A stretch of 64,000 nt of DNA from Lingula anatina (lineage: Eukaryota; Brachiopoda; Lingulata; Lingulida; Lingulidae), in contig NW_019775280.1 of NCBI RefSeq assembly GCF_001039355.2, forward strand, positions 244,003 through 308,002, read 5' to 3'. Shown in pieces: positions 21,717 through 36,500 of the stretch; within the stretch, counting starts at the first letter, position 1, and each line of letters starts with the position of its first letter. Made by a program: the position numbers and the translations under genes. Below the pieces are notes generated by a model that did no database searches, was not told the origin of the DNA, and was given only the letters and a program-made list of their open reading frames with translations.

Positions 21717-24700
21717 CTGTAAACAGAGAAAATAGACATTAATGACAAGAACTGTGGAGTTAAACATCAGGAACCAATGGGTGACCCTAGCTGTAAACAC
21801 ACAGAAAACAGATATTACGGACAAGAACTGTGGAGTTAAACATTTAATACACCATAAAAAGTACAAGCATTGTGGACAAGAACTGTTATTTTATACCATA
21901 AGCATACAACATAATATAGAAATATTACAAGAACTGTGAAGTTTAACATTGTGAATAATATAATAAGCAAAACTGTAGAGTTAAACATCAGGAAAACATG
22001 GGTGACCCCAGCTGTAAACACAGAAGCATCTGTTACGGACAAAAAGTATGAATTAAAACAATAAGCATAACATTAAAATATTCAAATATTACAAGACTTG
22101 TGTAGTTAAACATCATGAATAATTAAAAAGCCTCGACCAAGAATAACGTATGACGTCCAATTTTACACTGCAGACCAAAAATCAAAAGTCTCAGCATTCA
22201 ATAATTTATTGCATTTCAATGATCATGATCACTTAAACATGTAATCTACATGGAGTTCAGGGTAAAGGGGGGGGGGGGGGGCAGAGGGCAGTCAGAAAAG
22301 GTAAAATACCTGGGATCTGTAAGGATTCCATAATTATCATTATTTCCTACTACCACTTGCCTAGCATTTGATAAAAAAATATAAGTTTGATGGTTGCTTT
22401 AGGTACAAGTAATCAAAGATATTTGTGAGATGGAATATGGTGGATGCTGTCAAGTTCACTGTATGTTTTGGCTCACACTGGTAAGTTTGGCTCACACTGG
22501 TAAGTTTTACAAAGTCTAGGAAATGAATGCCGTCAGATTATAGCAGTATAGAAAGGGAATGCAGGAACTGATTTTCTCAAAACAACCGGATCCAGAAAGC
22601 TTTACAGAGTGACAGAAATATAGAATTTAATTGATTCTTTTTTAATAATCAACTTTTTAACATTTGACAGGCAAAAAACACAGCTGAAGAGGACAGGAGA
22701 AGAAATCTGAAACATTTACAAAGGTATTCGTCTGACAGGCATGATCACGAAAATTTTCTTTAATGCTGGAATAAAGAGGAAAACAATGGATTTATGGGGT
22801 CAGTACGATAATTTCTGATACTGGCGACCCCTACCTCCTCCACATGCCATTCAGTTACTGTGTCCTCATTTTCTTCAGCCTGGAAGTTTAAATAGGCATT
22901 AACATCTACGTTTCCCTTTTTCCTTATCTTTTCTTCATAAATGCTAGGGAATAATTGGGTAGAAAAGAAGAGAGATGTGTTTTGTGTTGGGGAGATAACA
23001 TACATCTGCTTAAAACATCTACTATTGTTATAGTAATGTACTTAAGAGACACTGTAAGTTTGCAATAGCACAGTGACATCATTCCAGCTAATTCATTTAC
23101 ACAATTATAACACCACCAATTGAAGAAAAAGGGAGAAGTGAAGGACAAAAAGGTGACCCTTATGAGGACAAGGTTGTTGAAAAGGCAAGTACAACATAAA
23201 ATTCTCCATGTGTTCACGTTGTAGATAGAATCCCTTTGGCACCATTACTGATCATAACGAGGAGTTAAGTTACAAAGCACCTGCCAGACCAGACCAGACC
23301 AGACCATCAAGTTTAGCCTGGATTAAGTTCAACATCAGCCAAGGATTTAAAACTCATCACGATGAGCTCATAATCTGTTTGTGACAAGTTTCTTCATAAT
23401 CTTTTGTGCATTATTATGTCACAAACAGAGCATTATTCCACCAATAATTTCTGTCACTGATCTTTATTTGTCTAGTCAATCAAAACCTATGGCCCATTAT
23501 GTATTCCATTTAAAATACATGACCCATTATCCAATGTGAGGATTTTCTTCCTTATTCATCAAAGAAGGTGAAAAAGAGTGTTTTCAGATGGAGTCTGACC
23601 ACCACCTATCAATGTGTCCAGTTACTTACCTTGGAGTAGTTGTAGAAGCTCAGATTTTCTTTTTATTTTCATTTATTCTTTATTCATCAAACGGGGTCAA
23701 AAAGAGTGTCTTTAGATGGAGTCATCTATCTGTATCCAGTTTAAATTGACTTACCTTAGAGTCCTTGTAGTAACTGAGATTGGATTGGCTGAACTCAAAG
23801 AAAAACTTGTTAAACCTTTTCTTGTCGCTAAAGCGGAGTTCACTAAACGATGATATGTGAGGGTTGAACTGAAATAAATTATAATCATATCACAAAACCA
23901 GGAAATTGTAAAATGTCATGAGATTGGTAAGATTTTTTTTCATTATATGAGTAAAATTATAAAGTGTAAAATTATGGACTAATTGACCAGAGTTGGGTCT
24001 TATTTTTTGTAATTTACAAAATCATTAAATTTGGACACATCTCAGTAAACCAACACTTGATCTATTCAACAACACAATATTGATTTTTTCATATGTTCTA
24101 CAATGATGAAGCAATCTACTGACCACTTGTTCTAGCTGTTCATAGATCACATTAGGTTTAACACAGAGATAGCTGTTTCTCCCATCCTCCTCTCCCCAGT
24201 GACTCCACCGGAACGTCACTGGCAGGGGCTTCTCACTGAAGTGGAGGGGGCGTTCTGAAGGAAAAGAAATAGATTTGTCATTTTGATTGAAATTATCTGT
24301 GTAGTCTTTTGATTATATTATAAACTTAAACTTTCCAATTTCTACACCAACTAGAGCTGTACCTCACAAAGCTTTTGGTCACTTAGTCAAAAATAGTCTA
24401 TTGTATCAGCTGAAGGTCTGATTATGATTACGAGAAAAAAATGAGACACTGACAAATGGAAAAGAGAAACATGTACTGAAATACGTAAAAAGTAATAACT
24501 AATTAAAACTGCCCAGTAAAAGTATCCTCACCTAGCTGACCATCACAGATAACTTCAAAGATCCCCCAGTTTCCTGGCCGCAGCTTGGCCACTATCATGA
24601 TCTCTGACAACAGTTCTTCTACAGTCATACTGGCTGGGACCTGAAATACAAGGTCAACTGGATTTTACAGGGGCAGACAGAAGCTGCCTTCTGGGTCTTC

Positions 24701-25340
24701 AGGAAGATGGTCAGAATTTTTCAAGTTTACACTGAAGGCACCTAATTTTTCTGTTGGAAGACTGTCAATAATCGAAGATGGATGAACAAAGATATAAAGA
24801 TCTATAGAATAAATGGAAGGTGCCTCAAATATACTGTCCAAAATAATATCAAAACTGTATTATGTATAATAATGACATTATGTAATGTTATAGAAAATTA
24901 GACAATGGATTAGCGGAAACATCATACAAGAAAATAGCTTCAAAAATTTACTTGTGAAATCAAAGATATAATTCTGACACTATTCTAAGATTTTTTTATT
25001 AAAATAATTATTTCAAATGAGTCTCTTCTTATAAGTCTAATTATCATCAAGGAAGCAATATGTGGAGGTGATACCGTACCTTGACCATGTGACAGGTGCC
25101 CGACTTGTCACCGATATAGATAGGAATCATGAAGTCACCTGCCTGAGCCTGGAACAACAAGTTCTTGATTTTATTGAATGGATGGCAAAAATATAAAACT
25201 GATAAAATTAAAGATATTCCAAATTTGCTGTCTTTTTTACATGAAAAAAATGCAGATTTAATAATTTCTTTTTTTTCAAATACAAGCTTTCTTTGTAGTT
25301 CTTGATATTAAATGACAAAAAAAAAAAAAAAAAAAAAAAA

Positions 25341-25373
<33 letters not shown>

Positions 25374-28300
25374 AAAATAAGAAGAAAACAACATCTTGAG
25401 CTATAAATCTGGCCCAGAAGGAATAATTCACTTGCCTGAGGAGCTTGGGCTTTCTTCATCTTCTCAAGGGCTTCTTCTATTTTCTCTTCTTTTTCTTTGG
25501 TTGCTTTATCTACCTGTAAAGACAACAATTAAAAGTTTTAAGATTTTTGCATGGTGACATACTGCTGTTTTATTGTGTTATACTACTATTGTGTTCAGTT
25601 AGATTCTTATTGTGTTGTGAAAAGATTCCATTGTGCAGCGTTATACTTACATCAAAGAGCCAGTCATAGTATCTGATCATGTCCACTAACGTGGCTATCT
25701 CTTGCTGGGTGGTGTTATATTTCTGTCCCGTGTGGTCACTATCCAGAGTCATCAGCGCGGGACCAAAGATGGACCCCAGGTTGACATCTGTCATCTTGTT
25801 CTCAGCATTGTTCTTGGCTATGCTGTCAACAGACAAAATACAACAGGGATGTTATCTTTTCATTGATATTTGATCAGTCTTTAGGAAACAACATATTTTA
25901 GCATAACAATTAAAAATACAATCTTTTAAATTAACCAAACTGGTGGAAAAGGTTTTACTAAAAGACTGACTGAGAAGTATGTATTTCAAAGATGTGTAAC
26001 ATGGTGTACAACTGTCAGAATTCAAAGGTTTTTCATCCATTCATTCATGAGAAAATAAGAAAGCTATAATACATATACATCCATACAGGGAAAACTCCAT
26101 CCCTAAACTTATCAAAAATAAATGTCAGCCCCTGCTGTCTCAAGACTTACATTTGTAGGTGTAACAGCAGCTTCTTCAGAGTGTTGAAGTTCACCTTGGG
26201 CAGCTGTCCTAAATGATACTTGTACCATTGTAACTTGCTGTTGTGATCCTGGTATGCTGTAATAATAAATGATATACTGAGTAAAGATGATGGTTTAATT
26301 TGCTTGTTGTCATTGACTGGGAGATGATCTATGTAACTTGTATCACTACAAACTCTAGGTAATATCCATCAACATATTTATTGATTCCACAATCAATCAA
26401 CCAATTATAAATTGAAAAATATCTCAGATTTTAGGCATAATACCCAATGGAGAAAACATTTGACACTGCAAACTTCCAATAACATCAAGCAGTCTATAAA
26501 TCACTGACAAGGAAGATTGAATTTTCAATTGATTAAATGAACAGATGATAATTCACCCTGTCATCCAATCACATATCCAATATATCCAATATAATCCAAA
26601 ATATCAGAAGTTGAGAAATGTCTCAAATTTCCACACATTCTTTTACCTGCAGTCTCCACAAACTTTGGATAAAGGTCTCGCGTCAACAATGGTGCTGTCA
26701 GAGTCCGGAAATACCTCTTCAGTGCATTGGCCACGTCATGTACGCTGTAGTCATCTGCCTTCAGGTGGACTGATCTGGCATCTGAAGTGAAAATATAGTC
26801 ACAGATTATTATATATTTCCACCCTTGCAACTTTCTTGCTGTTTCCTTGCATAACTATTTAAGTCTAATTATCTGAAATGGCCCTTACTGTGCTGTTGGT
26901 TCTAACAACCTACACTAAATTTTCAATTTAAAAGACTGTTTGTACATTATAAGAGAATAGATCTATAATAATCGTAACTTATCAAGAGCTGTGGATCAAA
27001 AAACTTCAATGTTCTATACTTTTATTTCTAAAGGTTTTCATTTAAACAGAAGATTGAAGATAAATATCTAAGGCAACATCTTTCTTGAGTGCAAAAAAAT
27101 TCATCTCTGATATAATTTTCAACAGTACTATGTGTACTTCCTAAACAATTTTGTGAATAAAAAACAGATAATGACTATTAAATACAGGTATTCTTTCCAT
27201 GTGAAAATATCAAGCCCCAATAGATACCTTCTCTGAACGCCTCTAATAGATGCGCCACCTTGGAATGGGTGCCATTTAACCTGTATATACCCTCTGTAGT
27301 TGTGCCTGGAATATGGATACAGAACATGGATAAAGGATATGGATACAGAATACAAATAAAGAATATAGAACATGATATGATTAGAGAATATAGATGCAGG
27401 ATATGGATAGAGAACATGGATACAGGACATGAATGCAGGACATGGATACACTATATGGATACAGGATATGAATACAGGATATGGATACAGAATATGGATA
27501 CAGGGCATGGATACAGAATATGGATACAGGGTATGGATACAGAACATGGATACCTGATGTGGATAAAGAATATGGATACAGGATAGTTTTTATATAATTT
27601 GACACCTGATCAGTCATTCGTTGACATATATTATAAAAGAGGAGTGAGTGAGAGAGAAGTTTATTTAGTTATTTATCAATTTGTATTTTTTTGAGATATG
27701 CAATAAAAAATCTATTAAAAAAACTGCTATGAGCCAGTTACCATGAGCTGAAATGAACTTGATACATTTGTCCACGATCACTGGGATGTCCTCCTGGGTC
27801 AACTGTTGCTCATCCAGTTTGGGACCACTCTCCTGGAACATGGATATTCAATGAATTTATATATATAAACAAAAGCCCACAGTCCAATAAACCTTTTCCT
27901 CTGTGATAAAGAATACATATACTACCATCTTCTTTCAAAACTGTTAAGACAAAATTCATGCATAATTAAAAGAAGCAGGCAATACTATAAATTATATTAA
28001 TTTAATATCAATCTTAAATCAAGGGACTATATCTAGTGTTCTATGACTCACAGTGGCTGCAGTGTGTATAATCTTCCACCAGCTTTCTGTATCCTTCTTC
28101 ATGTCTGCTTGGAAATAGAGGGCTCTGAAGAGATATAGGAGATCATGGACTTAGGTTCTCAAGACAGAGATGAAATGGTGGTAATGAACAGCTAATGATT
28201 GCAAATTTGCTAGCCAATTTATTTTTTAGGATAGAAGAATATATACTATGAAAGACAGACATCAAGCAGTTGCTAGGTTTTTATTTGAACTCTATCTCCA

Positions 28301-30507
28301 TGGTGACAGGAAATATGTCGTTTTCATCTACAGTCCTCATTTTGAGCAATTGCAAAATTAACAGCAACAACACATGACAGGTAATTTCTTGTATATTATT
28401 ATTTTGTATAATATTTATACCAGTATATAAATGCTACCTACCTCCCAGGCCAGTCAACTACAAACATCATTCCATTTTCATATGATTCATTACAAGTTCC
28501 TTCCTGCTCCTCTGCAACATAAAATAAAACTCTTTACATGTTGTGATCCATTGTTTTTTTTTAAAGAAAACAGTAAAAAGTTTTATACTAAAACAAAACA
28601 AAAAATTACACATGCCATGATTACAGCAATATTACTTCTACCTTAAGATGACAAGAATGTTACAATGTGAAAGCTGCATTTCAAAGCAAATTAACTTTTG
28701 CTAAAAATGAAAAAATCTGTCATGACTAATATAATACAAGATACACAGTCTAGAACTAATTCAAATTCTATAATATATTCTCTACAACTTACTTAATCCC
28801 ACAGCTTTCCTCAGGTCTACATAGCTGGACTCCCTCTCATGCTGAAAGAATATTATAACCACAGGAGTTACAGATGTTCCTATCATAATGTTTAATCATT
28901 TTATTGATGAAATAGCAACTATTCACCTTGAACATGAAAAACAAATTTGCAAACATTACAAATAATGCTTATCATGGAGTTGCATATTTTCAGACAGGCA
29001 CACAATTAGACTTTCTAAAACCCAAAATACTGACATGTGACTGTTTTTTTTTTCATCTATTTCAAGGCTATTGAAAAAACACTGACTATGATCTAACTAC
29101 ATACCTAATGAACCAATGTACTTACCTCTACGAATAAGGCTAGCTGTCTTTCCTTGAGCTGGATCCACGTCTTCCTCCAGTCCTGAAATATAGGAATATC
29201 TCTTAATACTGGGTGTTTCTAAATAATAATGCTATTCATAACCACTGGCCAAATCACTGTAACACAGAAAAGTTTTACATTGTGGTGCACAACTAAATTT
29301 CATCGATCTCAATTATTTCCAAAGGCATCCTATGCAATGCGGCACTCCTGAAATTGGAGTTGGGAGAGAAGGGCATTTTGTTTTCACTTTTTTAAGAACA
29401 GTCTAGGAGTGAAACACCACTAATAGTTTTGTTGCTAAAATAAATCAGTGTAATTTTTTTTAATCTTGATTTTATGAAGAAATCAGGAGCTTAAGAACAA
29501 TATCATATGACTTACTCCTGTGGCGCCCTCTCTGATAAACATCCAACCAGCAGCGTAGAAAGGCTGAACCTCGTCTATGGCAGTATATGGCACGCAACTC
29601 TGTCATGGTGAAAGAAAAAATACAACACTGAGTTCAACAACTGCTGATTATGTCATACGTTTCATACCTCATACATACCTAGAGATGTTATGTCACTGTA
29701 GTGATATACGCTTTACTCTTACATTACTTCATTACAAGATATAAGCTTTATTCAGTTTTCCGCTTTTCAGTGAAATGAAAGTACTTTTCTTGGTATGTAT
29801 GTCAAATTATACACTAACATCCTCTCCAGTATTTCATTTAATTTTCTATTCCCTGCATAAATAATAGCAATATTAAAACAACATTTGTTTAAGACAGTAC
29901 TTACTTTTGCAATGTTAGTAATCCACTCTGCTATTTCTTCTTCAGAGTCTGTGGCAAACAGATAAACTCTACCTCCTGACTTGGTGGTACACACCTCAAA
30001 GGAATGCTCATATCTGGAGATAAGATGACTTTTATGATGACTTCTGTGATGAGAGAAGCGGGGAGTTACCATAGTGAAAACCAATGACGACTAAAAGGTA
30101 TAATCCCTGATATAGAATTCTAAATTCTATACACACTGGCATAGGAAGTGGATTTTTTTTCTAAAAATTTTAATCATGGTGTATTCTATGTATTATTCGA
30201 CATATCTAAAAACATACTTAATGTGAATTCATTATTTGACATCTTTCCAAAGAAATTTTACAGAACTAAAATAAAAAAATCTTGCAAGGGAAAAGATCTT
30301 ATAAAATGTCAGATAATCTGCATTATTTCTATTTCCAGATTTACTCACTTTTCATTAGTGGTTCTGTTAACAGACATGATGTCCTTAACTTCTATGGTAT
30401 CTTTGGCTACAATGGCCTGAAATTAAGTAAAAAGTAGTATAAACACATATACAATTGGATAAATGGTATTCCATTTCCACTATTCTTGATAAAAACTGGT
30501 GCAATAA

Positions 30508-30550
<43 letters not shown>

Positions 30551-33500
30551 AAGCCACCTAATGTGACTGATCCAAAAATGTTTAAATCATTATTTCATTT
30601 TTATTCTTTAAAGAACATCCAATAACTTTTTTTCTTTTCCCCAGTCTCACCTTCTGGTCGGCAAAGTAGCTGAGAGTTCCGTTCTCCAGCACACACCACC
30701 TCTTGAGGAATTCTGGAAATATTTTGTTTAAAATCAGTTTTAAAATTTTAAATAAATTTTCAAATAATACCTTCAGATAGAACAGTTTACATCCAATTAC
30801 AAAAAACTCATGAGTTAATAAGTTCACTGACAACAAACATCCTTCTCAACTAAACAGTGCACTTTTTATACCACAATATCTAATTTTCTTTTTACAGTCA
30901 TTTCTGCTCCCTAAAATACACAGCACACTCTACATATATACGTAAAAACTACATACAGTATAAGATGTGAAATAAAACATGACCTCCTACCTTTCTGATT
31001 GCTCCCAGTTTTATATAAATAACCTTTAAAGGAAATGTTTCTTCGAGATACGCTTGCACCCTACAAAGAGAAAACAAAAGTTCGCAGTTTGAATGAAATG
31101 TAATATCTAACATATATATCATGTTAAAGGTAAAAATACACAATCATTGATTAATCAAGTTACATGTTGTAAAGATTTTATTTCAACTTCAAATCAATAA
31201 CTTATATAGAAATGAATTTTCGAGATGAAAAATTTTTTAAAAAATCTTTAACACATTTAATTTTAGCTACATGCTCAACTTGAAAAAGTATTCCATAAAC
31301 TTGCAGCAAAACAAATATTCTACTTACTGAGAAACTCCCACTGCCACTGCCATTCATACCATCTGCACCATTTTGATATAAAAACTCCTGCAAAAATACA
31401 AAACATCTTTCAAAAATTTTCTAATGGTTCGTTCAATCATCTTATCACAAAAAAGACCTCAAGAACATCTGGCATTTAAGGAGAAAAAATGTACTTGATA
31501 TCTTCTGATCAGTTTATGGGAAAAGGTAGAAGTTGATATATTCTTGCCTGTGGGACATATCATTCATTTGTTGAACCAATTTGAAATCTTTTTTTTTAAA
31601 CCAGTTTGAAATCTGAGTTAATGTCCTCCTAACACAAAGAGAATACAAACCACAGCAGATGTAGTGTGCTCTGTATGTGATACTCACCAACTGCACTGTC
31701 TGCTTTGCCAGCTTGGCCAGTTGCACAGCTGTAATACAGACAATAATGTTCAGCTGTTAATTATTTAATCAAATTACAATCTTTTTCTCACTTTCTTTTC
31801 TTTTTATGAAAACATCATTTTGTCAACTTGATAATCATTCCACCACAAATTCTACTCTACTTGTAACTGTGTCTTGTGAATTTTTAGACAGAAATTCTAA
31901 TTTTATATCAACTGCAAATTCAAAAAGCACAGATGAAGATGGCTGCTTACAGATGGACTGCAGTAATATTAACTCACTCATTAGATTTTCAAGTCTTTCA
32001 AGTTTGTAGTTACATCAAAGCTATAGTCCTCACTTACGTGTAAGGCTAGGAGTCCCAAAATATATACAGCTTGACTCATGGGTTGTCTATACAAATACAA
32101 AAAAGGGAAAATGTACAATTCCTAAATCACATAACATTTATTTTAATTGAAAATTATTTCCATTATACGCAAAAAGAAAGCCTAGGAAGGAATAACAAAT
32201 AGGGAAATTTACTTCTAATTGCTATATCCTAAATCAAATACAACAGGCAATATTACTTATTAGTAAAATCTATAATTTCAAAATGATAATACTGTTTATA
32301 TTTCCCTCTCTTGAAGTGAAATGAGTGGATGTGCATGTATATAATACAGAACTACTTTATTCCGTGGATTTAGCTTTCACTGAAGTCTGGTTTTAAGCTG
32401 GTATGGGAGTCAGGTTTGTAAAATATATTTAAAAAATGGTTTATATCTAAGGATGTGATATGTTGTGAGCAATGATTTTTAAATAACTTATGGTGCTATA
32501 AAAAAGCATGAGACTAAAACACAGCTGTAAAATCAACCCTTGTTGATTCTAACTTACCTCAGCGCCATGGAAGAGCAGGGACACAGTCTCCATGATATCA
32601 TCTCTCTGAACTGACCGACACAGGGACTGGAAGACATCAGTATTATCATTTCTATATTATCAAACTTCTATAACTGTATGGTAAAACAATACAGGAAACG
32701 TATGCTTTTTACTTGGCACAGGGCTCATAATGCCAAGCAGAAGTCTGCCCCAACTAGCTCAGATATGAGACAAAACTATTCAATAACAGTACAATAAAAC
32801 AAAAGTCTTATTTGTCATTTTGACCATGACCCAAAATTAAAATATCCAAAGTAATACTGATAAAAGTTCACTTATTGTCTGTTAAGCTACCTCATTCAAG
32901 GATTCTTGTTTTCCCTGCAGTGCGTGGTCCTTGCAGTACATTTTACTCTGATATTTGCTCATGATGAATGTCTGTCTTGTTTGCCTGAAACCAAACATAG
33001 TGCTTTTAGTTATACCTCTAAGAAACTAAAATCGTTCAAAACATTGATATTTAATCAAAAAATAAATGAAAGTGAACAGTAATTTTTTTCTATACTTACG
33101 TATCTACATCTGGTTCCAGTTTATCCTCCAGTGGTAACTTCCACTCCCAGAAATCATTGGAATTATCATTGCCTATTGCCTGGAACATCTGTAACCACAA
33201 TCAATATACAGATTTCAGGTGAAAAATCCCATTTTCACAGCCAAGAGTTACAGTTCACCTACTACACTTGGCTGTGCTTCTGTCACCTGTTTTCAGCTAT
33301 AAACATATGGACCAAACAGCTATTTGGCTAATCTTGTCAGTAGTCATGTGTTTGTCCCAAAGATTAGGTAATACATATCGAAATGCACTTTTAAAACAGT
33401 TCTACAACCCTGTTAGACATTACTGCAGTACATTCACACCTTGGTTAGCTATTTTGGGTTTTAATCAGACCTATTTCTACCATCACAGACCTCTCAACAG

Positions 33501-36500
33501 GGGACAGCTGTCACACCATATTCTAGGTAATAACACTCACCTTGACCAGTGAGGTGGACCACACCTTGTGGTCCATCCGTAGTGACCGCACCTTGGAGAT
33601 GGAAGTGCCCAGGTGTCTGTGCACCCCTGGAAGTGGAGTAAGAACAGAACTGAATACAATCATCTCTCAATGTCTAACACATGACATAGTTATTATTTTT
33701 ATTGTATATATATATTTGAATGAAGACAATGGAGTTTAACAGCAAGAAACTATCCTCTTTTGTAATAAATTACACAAATGGTTTTGGTTTGTAAGGAAAG
33801 AAGAAACGGCTCGGTAACCTAACTATGGGTCAGTGGCCCCGTAATTCAGCTGGAAAAGTCACAAGATAAACCAGAATACTAATTTAAATCATGTGTGGAA
33901 TTATGATGACTCTGCTGTGATCTAATACAGGAAGACACCTACCTGAGCAGCTCTTGCACAGTGTTATCCCCAGGTTAATGGACGCCCAGTGCGGCTCGGG
34001 GGCACTACAGTCTGCGCACTGCTTGTTACTTCTGTTCTCGTAGACTTGCTTTAAAACCTAGGTCAGAAATCAGATACAGTACTATAGCAGTTGGAATTCC
34101 TGAATACACATTAGCATTATGAGATGTCACAGCAAAGACTGCTGCAAAATGTCAAATCAAAATGTTAGAAAATATAAATAATATCTTGAAGGGTATTCAA
34201 ACAATGGGTAAATGCCATGCAGTTATAATGGTATGACAGTAACAGCAAAACAGTAACAACTTAAAACCATGACATTAACAATATACAAAGACAATATAGC
34301 AATGACAAATAAAGTTATCAGCAATAACAGTACAACAAAGTAAGTGACAATATCAGCATTAGGACAATGTTACCGTATCATCAGACAGTCCCTCAGCGAT
34401 GGCTTCCTCCATAGCCTCCCGCCATTGCTGGAAGTCCTGGACACTGTCACAGGTAAACCTGGAAAGTGGACGCGGATTAACTTTCTTCATACAGTAACAG
34501 TACTATGGTTACATTTATGTGGAGTTGAATTTATTTTTTTGAAAGAATTCCAATTTTTTATCAAGCTGAGAAATAAAGTTACACAGAAAAAGTGTGCATC
34601 AAACTGTATTCAATGTATCCTGACATCCATAATTCAAACAAAACAACTACAAAATAAATTTACAGCCCTAATTTTACGTCATTCTCAGTTTTTTCTACTT
34701 GTAAAATGTAATTTAATGCAATACAATTAAACGCAACACAATAACAATAACGATAACAGAGTGTCTCAAGAAATATACTCACAGAAAAGAATGATAATTT
34801 GTTATAAGCTGTATTTTGTTTTTGCCAGCATCTTTGACAGAAGCAAGCTGCATTTCTATTTCATGAATGGGAGATGCCACTTTAAAATCCTGAAATTAAA
34901 GGTGAACAAAAAGGTGAACAAATCTTTAATCACATTGTTGAGTCATCCCTACTTAAATAACTATCACACAGCGTCTCTTGTGGTGATGATTTGTTTAGCT
35001 GGTGAATTTTTCAATGATGCGCTCAAGTTTCAACTATGACAAAATCTTATTTTATTTTCAAATGTAAAAAAAAATAATTAAATTATAAATTATTTCAGAG
35101 AAGTAAAATTGTGTCTATATCTTTGTTGCAAAGAGCACAAGAAGTCATAACTGGCATCATTTATATAACACTAAAGTAAAATATACATAATCCTTTTAAA
35201 TTCCAATATACTTTACTCACATCATAATTGTTATAATAGCAGAGCTTGTCTCCTTTGATGGCAATGTAACATTTGCCCTTGGTTCCGTCCATCTTCAGGA
35301 ATCCTTCCTTGTCAGGTCCCGCCATGTCTCCACCTGGTATTAACATGTTACACTCCACATCCTATAATATATGACATCTAATTACAACCACAATAAATAT
35401 ATATATTACACAATTAATACAGAATGCAATCTAATAATCCCAGAACTAAATAAGGGACCATTCCCAGACCCTATCATACTAACTGTGGATAGATCTAACT
35501 CCAAGGAGATTCTCGCTAAAATGCAATCAACTTAAGTGGCTTAGATGTCTGTCACACTTACTGAAGCTGTTAGGGGGTAATTAATTATCCTTTAGAAGTT
35601 TCATTAGGCGTGCCAGACATCTAAGTTGCTTAAGATGAAAGCCATAAACCCCTCAAAGATGAGTCGATGCTGTTAGATAGATCTAGGTATTGGAACTCAG
35701 TCTAAAACTTAAAAGTTCATGCAAAAACAAAACAAACAAAATAACTCTGTTGCGACCTCAATACCAAGATAAGATCACTGTACCTACACTATGATACCTC
35801 ACCTTGTATTTTATAATGGCCTGTAATAATGTACTGCTCCAATAGGTCAAGTCATCTAGAATAAAAAAATAATGGTCTCAGTTCTATGTAGATACAGTAT
35901 TTTTTTCTTATATGCAAAAAAAAAACAAAAAACAAAAAAAAATGTTCATGTGGACAACAACAATGCCAGGTGACAAAAAACACTTTTTGTGTTAACTCTT
36001 CAAACAGGATTTAAACTCCCAGTGTGTATAGAAAAGTCATTTTTATGAATTGCATCTTTTTCTTCTTGTTGTAATCACCACATATTTGTCATTTTGTTAT
36101 ACACACACACATTTTTTTTCTGTTTGACAGGTAATAAGGACTGCCTCTCAAGTAAAACACCTTTAGTCATCCTTTGAGGCAAAACTTTCTCAGCAGCTGC
36201 TTCCACAGAAAACATCTTCGCTGCCAAAATACTTGAAACACCAGCTAATGGTGCAACAAGTCATAATGAAGATAAAATGCTACAGATATCATTTTACTTT
36301 TTTAAAATAGTGATTATATTTTGGTTATTTTTTTTAACTTACCTAAATCCTCAGCAGCAAAGATGAAGACACGGTCAAGAGTAAAGAGCTTGAAACGATA
36401 CTGCTTTGACTCCCCTGGCTGGAAGTATAATGAGAAATGAAATGAGTTCTTTTAAACACTTCTTATTTCCAAAAATCGCAAGAAACACCTTCTAGGCAGC

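Noticed and set aside
27128-27617. Long overlapping frames on both strands rich in Tyr/Pro/Ile/Met or Met/Asp/Trp
   Set aside because: They are translations of the 13-bp minisatellite, which gives open frames in several phases. No gene is implied.
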